NCBI GenBank assembly: GCA_937892015.1
Contig: CALAUY010000143.1
Span: 1 to 9,951, forward strand
Direction: 5' to 3'
DNA: 9,951 nt
Source: an uncultured Bacteroidales bacterium
Lineage (GTDB): Bacteria > Bacteroidota > Bacteroidia > Bacteroidales > Paludibacteraceae
Made by a program: the position numbers and the translations under genes
Part shown: positions 6,929 through 9,951 of the stretch, one piece after another
Layout: every line of letters starts with the position of its first letter
Numbering within the stretch: position 1 is the stretch's first letter
Notes under the pieces: generated by a model
Databases searched by the model: none
What the model was told of the DNA's origin: nothing
The model's input: only the letters and a program-made list of their open reading frames with translations

Positions 6929-7836
6929 TGAAAACGTTTGTTGCCCGTTTGGAAGAAGTCCACAATCTGTTTGGCCGCAGCTATACCTGCATTGATGTTC
7001 GCCTCGGCCGTTTGTGCACCCATCTTCTTGGGTGTTGCGAAATAGCGCTCAGCGCATAGTTCGCGCAGTTTCGCATCTGCCACCGGCATGATATCCGTCA
7101 CGTACTTGAAATCGGGGCGGTCAACCATGAAGCGCACCAAGTCGTCTTCTTTGATGACCTCTTTGCGGGCGGTGTTAACGAGCAGGCCGTTCTTTGGCAT
7201 ATGACTCAGCAACTCGTAGTTGATAGACTGCACCGTTTCGGGTGTGGCAGGGATATGCAGCGAGACGATATCGGCTTGCGAGTAGAGCTCTTCGCACGAA
7301 TGTACCGGCCGTACGTCATCGGCCATCATCGCCTCGTCGGGGCAGTAGGCATCGTACGCAATCACCTGCATTCCGAACCCTTTGGCAATACGCGCTACAT
7401 TGCGACCGACGTTGCCGTACGCATGAATGCCGAGCGTCTTGCCTTTCAGCTCCGAGCCCGAGGTGCCGTTATAGAAATTGCGGATGGCATACACCATCAG
7501 TCCGAGTGCCAACTCAGCGACAGCATTGCTGTTCTGTCCGGGCGTGTTCATCACCACGACACCATGAGCCGTTGCCGCCTCCAAATCAACGTTGTCGTAA
7601 CCCGCTCCGGCACGCACAACTATCTTGAGCTGTTTGGCCGCATCAAGTACCTCGCCATCCACTTTGTCAGAGCGGATAATGAGTGCGTCGGCATCTGCCA
7701 CTGCTTCAAGCAACTGCTCTTTCTGCTTGTATTTCTCGAGAAGCACCGGCTCGTATCCGGCTTTCTCTACCTCAGTGCGAATGCCATCCACGGCCACCTT
7801 CGCAAAGGGTTTCTCTGTTGCAATAAGTATCTTCAT
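6916..7836 (-). CDS. serA: D-3-phosphoglycerate dehydrogenase SerA, short type without ACT domain
   Basis: It oxidises 3-phosphoglycerate to 3-phosphohydroxypyruvate with NAD+, the first step of serine synthesis. The 306 residues match the short form of the family, which lacks the C-terminal regulatory ACT domain, so serine feedback through ACT is not expected. Seen: GAGYDNVD near the substrate site, the nucleotide-binding GIHAYGNVGR (136-145), NTAR with R224, the catalytic arginine position, and TPKKMGAQTAEA (268-279). In most relatives the last motif is TPHIGAST, so the histidine is replaced by lysine (K270 or K271). A lysine-type active site has been described for the Entamoeba enzyme, which is reported to be close to Bacteroidota homologues, so this looks like a lineage variant rather than a defect. 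ATG at 7834-7836 lies 20 bp after serC, giving a serC-serA pair. Confidence 0.95.
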   Translation of the reverse strand: MKILIATEKPFAKVAVDGIRTEVEKAGYEPVLLEKYKQKEQLLEAVADADALIIRSDKVDGEVLDAAKQLKIVVRAGAGYDNVDLEAATAHGVVVMNTPGQNSNAVAELALGLMVYAIRNFYNGTSGSELKGKTLGIHAYGNVGRNVARIAKGFGMQVIAYDAYCPDEAMMADDVRPVHSCEELYSQADIVSLHIPATPETVQSINYELLSHMPKNGLLVNTARKEVIKEDDLVRFMVDRPDFKYVTDIMPVADAKLRELCAERYFATPKKMGAQTAEANINAGIAAAKQIVDFFQTGNKRFQVNK

Positions 7837-7865
7837 AATTCTCTAAACTCTAAAATTTAAACTCT
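7837..7865. repeat. Degenerate 7-bp repeats between serC and serA
   Basis: In steps of seven the sequence reads AATTCTC, TAAACTC, TAAAATT, TAAACTC from 7837 to 7864. The word TAAACTCT occurs at 7844-7851 and again at 7858-7865, exactly 14 bases apart. The second copy overlaps the serC stop codon (TAA at 7857-7859 on the minus strand). The words belong to the same AAACTCT/AAACTTT family as the longer array on the other side of serC. Confidence 0.7.
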
Positions 7866-8945
7866 CCTTTCGTATTCTTTCATGCATGCTACGAGTGCCT
7901 CAACGCCCTCAATATCCATTGCGTTATACAGACTGGCACGGAAACCACCAACAGAGCGGTGCCCCTTGATGCCAACCATTCCTTTGCCGGACGCAAACTG
8001 GAAGAAATCGTCCTGAAGGTCTTGATATTCGGGCTTAAGCACAAAGCAGACGTTCATCCGCGAACGGTCGTCAACCTCCGCCGTACCAACGAAAATCTTC
8101 GAGTGGTCGATGGCGTCATACAGCAGTTCAGCCTTGCGGATATTACGTTTCTCGATGGCCTCAACACCGCCGAACGCTTTCAGCCAACGCAGTGTGAGCA
8201 TCGCGCTATACAGTGGCAGAACGGGAGGCGTGTTGAACATACTGCCACCGTCGATATGTGTCCGGTAGTTGAGCATCGTTGGGATATAACGACTGACGTG
8301 CCCGAGGCAATCCTCTTTGATAATCGCGAACGTGACACCCGCAGGCGCGAGGTTCTTCTGTGCACCGCCGTAGATGATGCTGTACTGACTCACGTCGATA
8401 GGGCGAGAGAGGATGTCCGACGACATGTCGGCCACCAACTGCACTTTGCCCCGTTTGGCGTAGATATCCGCCAACTTACGGTCGTTAATCTCTGTACCAT
8501 AGATGGTGTTGTTGGTGGTGATATGCAGGTAGTCTGCATCCTGCGGTACCTCATAATCGGTAGGGATGAATGTGAAGTTGTGGTCAGCACTGCTCGCCAC
8601 TTCCACAGCCTCGCCAAACCCCTTGGCCTCTTTCAGTGCTTTTTTCGCCCACACGCCCGTGTTAAGGTATGCCGCCTTCTTCTCCAGCAGGTTGTACGGC
8701 ACCATGCAGAACTGCAGACTGGCACCACCGCCAACGAAAATGACGCGATACCCTTCGGGCACGCCCAGCAGCTCTTTCATCAGCGACTCAGCCTCATCTA
8801 CTACGGGTTGAAAATACTTGGCACGATGCGAAATCTCCAAGATACTCAGTCCTTTGCCCTCAAAATCGAGAACAGCATCGGCCGTTTGTTTGATGACTTC
8901 TTGTGGCAGGATACTCGGCCCTGCATTGAAATTATATTGTTTCAT
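7857..8945 (-). CDS. serC: Phosphoserine aminotransferase SerC
   Basis: This class V, PLP-dependent aminotransferase converts 3-phosphohydroxypyruvate and glutamate to phosphoserine and 2-oxoglutarate, the step after SerA, in the cytoplasm. A related activity in pyridoxal phosphate synthesis is known for the family. The 362 residues match the E. coli length. Seen: NFNAGPSILP at the N-terminus, the substrate-binding ISHR (38-41), GGGASLQF (72-79), TNNTIYGT (144-151), and GGAQKN with the PLP-binding lysine K197, matching K198 in E. coli. The C-terminal GHRSVGGFRASLYNA is typical. ATG at 8943-8945 is the first codon of the conserved N-terminus, and the spacer upstream has no clear Shine-Dalgarno sequence, as is common in this phylum. 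serA follows 20 bp downstream. SerB, the final enzyme, is not in the window. Confidence 0.97.
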   Translation of the reverse strand: MKQYNFNAGPSILPQEVIKQTADAVLDFEGKGLSILEISHRAKYFQPVVDEAESLMKELLGVPEGYRVIFVGGGASLQFCMVPYNLLEKKAAYLNTGVWAKKALKEAKGFGEAVEVASSADHNFTFIPTDYEVPQDADYLHITTNNTIYGTEINDRKLADIYAKRGKVQLVADMSSDILSRPIDVSQYSIIYGGAQKNLAPAGVTFAIIKEDCLGHVSRYIPTMLNYRTHIDGGSMFNTPPVLPLYSAMLTLRWLKAFGGVEAIEKRNIRKAELLYDAIDHSKIFVGTAEVDDRSRMNVCFVLKPEYQDLQDDFFQFASGKGMVGIKGHRSVGGFRASLYNAMDIEGVEALVACMKEYERRV

Positions 8946-8951
8946 ATCCGT

Positions 8952-9012
8952 AAACTTTAAACTTTAAACTTTAAACTTTAAACTTTCAACTTTAAACTCT
9001 CAACTCTCAACT
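8952..9012. repeat. 7-bp tandem repeat, nearly nine copies, upstream of serC
   Basis: Five perfect AAACTTT units run from 8952 to 8986, followed by CAACTTT (8987-8993), AAACTCT (8994-9000), CAACTCT (9001-9007) and a partial CAACT (9008-9012). The array fills nearly all of the 65-bp gap between the carboxyltransferase-type gene and serC and begins at the stop codon of the former (CTA at 9011-9013). The units become more degenerate towards that stop codon, so recent expansion appears to be on the serC side. Low-complexity arrays of this sort are prone to slippage. Confidence 0.95.
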
Positions 9013-9951
9013 ATCTCTTGCTCCCCGGCCTGTTCCATTTGCTTTTGGGCTCGGGTGTTGCCACTTTCTCTTGCACTTTCTCGGCCGTTTTCTTGGCTAT
9101 TTTCTCCACAACAGCCGTGACTTTTTCCGCCACTTTCTGCTGGAGTGGGATTTCCACTTTCTCAAACCAAGCCACATCGTCGCCTTTCGTCACCTTAGCT
9201 CCGTGCTGTTTCGCTACGTTCACCAGCATGCAATCGTATGGTGCAACCAGTGCCTCTATGCCGTGTTGCGTCTCGATGTACGCCATCGTCTCGCCGGCAC
9301 GGAAAGCTTTGCCGAACACGGGTGCTTGACTTTCCTCGTTGAAATCCAGTTCCCACAGCAGTTTGCCTGCCTGCGGTGCTTGCAGCGGTTCGCTGTTGGG
9401 GTGGAGAATCGCGCGTTTATCAGCCGCACTGAGGAAGACAATCTGCTGACCGCCCTTTGCCGCTTTGTCCATACGTTCCAAGAGGTCTTTATTGAACTGC
9501 TCTTTGGCCTGACCTGACTTGTACTCGCGATATTGTTTCTCATGCATGGCGAACTCGAACAGTTCCTCGTCGTCCTGACCACGATCCCAGCCCAGTTCTT
9601 CCATCTCCTTGATGAAACGCGGCAACTCGTTCGGGTAGAGTTTCTGTGGGTCGTCGGTATAGAAATCGAACCCTTTCTCTTCCGCCAGTTTGACGATTTC
9701 CGGTGCTAACGTGCCCGGCAGTTTGCCCGACTTGCCAAGAATCATGCCCCACATCGCCGGGTCCATCCGAGTGAACGGTGCTTCACCCATCGAGCGTGAG
9801 TAGATATTCATCAGCGCGGCGTTCTTCACGTACTGCGAGAACGGGGTGACCAGTGGGGGATAGCCCACCTTCGGCCATACATGCTCCACCTCCTGGAACA
9901 GCTTGACCAGCATGTCGTCCATCGTCAGCGTTGTCTCGCCGTTCTTCTCGC
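9011..9951 (-). CDS. PYC/OadA-type carboxyltransferase, C-terminal part, with lysine-less biotinyl-like domain
   Basis: The gene runs off the right edge; its frame stays open through 9951, so the ATG at 9920-9922 is internal. Numbered from that methionine, VGYPPLVTPFSQ (19-30) and the helical region to about 155 match the conserved carboxylase (PYC_OADA) domain found after the metal-binding barrel of pyruvate carboxylase and oxaloacetate decarboxylase alpha subunits. Residues about 179-255 resemble a biotinyl/lipoyl domain: APQAGKL, RAGETMAYIE, LVAPYDC and AKVTKGDDVAWFE. The biotin-accepting motif EAMKM is replaced by ETQHG, with H220 at the lysine position, six residues before AP as in canonical domains. 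The final 48 residues are a lysine/alanine/glutamate-rich helical tail ending NRPGSKR. The probable role is decarboxylation or carboxyl transfer with a separate biotin carrier, which is inferred. The upstream barrel is not visible, so the exact substrate is open. Confidence 0.82.
   Translation of the reverse strand, partial: EKNGETTLTMDDMLVKLFQEVEHVWPKVGYPPLVTPFSQYVKNAALMNIYSRSMGEAPFTRMDPAMWGMILGKSGKLPGTLAPEIVKLAEEKGFDFYTDDPQKLYPNELPRFIKEMEELGWDRGQDDEELFEFAMHEKQYREYKSGQAKEQFNKDLLERMDKAAKGGQQIVFLSAADKRAILHPNSEPLQAPQAGKLLWELDFNEESQAPVFGKAFRAGETMAYIETQHGIEALVAPYDCMLVNVAKQHGAKVTKGDDVAWFEKVEIPLQQKVAEKVTAVVEKIAKKTAEKVQEKVATPEPKSKWNRPGSKR

Noticed and set aside
7201..7860. A 219-codon plus-strand frame opposite serA
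   Set aside because: Composition is Cys/His/Arg-rich and shows no domain; the minus strand encodes a clear SerA.
7959..8960. A 333-codon open frame on the plus strand, antisense to nearly all of serC
   Set aside because: It mirrors serC, whose frame shows every hallmark of phosphoserine aminotransferase. The antisense translation is rich in His, Arg and Val without a recognisable domain; it is open because of codon bias in serC.
8952..9012. Possible CRISPR array or origin iterons
   Set aside because: Units are 7 bp with no spacers, and there is no replication or cas gene nearby; simple tandem repeats explain it.
1..9951. A new defence or mobile gene system
   Set aside because: Every complete gene belongs to a known housekeeping or envelope family; only the IS end at the left edge is mobile DNA.

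Overview
The window looks like chromosome of a member of the Bacteroidota, most likely the order Bacteroidales. The supporting signs are a secreted protein with a gliding-motility/type IX secretion type B C-terminal domain, a short SerA carrying lysine where most relatives have the catalytic histidine, an exported M3 peptidase, and start sites without clear Shine-Dalgarno sequences. Genus cannot be assigned by eye. Coding density is very high and no stretch over 300 bases lacks a gene. I see no tRNA, rRNA, CRISPR array, riboswitch or convincing hairpin terminator.

Left end (1-1410): bases 1-81 look like one end of an IS21-like insertion sequence, built from three 24-bp units. It abuts a type I pullulanase gene that begins abruptly in the middle of the family signature YNWGYDP, so only the C-terminal 427 codons are present. 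The fragment runs on the plus strand and converges on the rest of the window.

Middle (1384-6903, all minus strand): in order of transcription these are a secreted T9SS-type protein, a secreted M3 zinc peptidase (dcp), an MscS-type mechanosensitive channel and the adenine glycosylase MutY. Gaps are 3, 95 and 13 bp. The dcp-mscS gap is largely filled by a 28-bp tandem repeat.

Right end (6916-9951, minus strand): a partial carboxyltransferase-type gene (PYC/OadA family) runs off the window edge, followed by serC and serA, the first two steps of the phosphorylated serine pathway. All seven minus-strand genes point the same way and could be read through as one or a few long transcripts.

The most striking non-gene feature is that five of the six resolvable gene junctions other than the two tightest carry, or abut, short tandem duplications that overlap a stop codon: 31 bp x2 (pulA/mutY), 28 bp x3 (dcp/mscS), 8 bp x3-4 (serA/T9SS protein), and a shared 7-bp family on both sides of serC. 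The 31-bp case appears to have separated two convergent genes whose ends once overlapped by 13 bp. No wholly new multi-gene system is evident; the novelty lies in these junction repeats, the IS-broken pullulanase, and a biotinyl-like domain that has lost its lysine.
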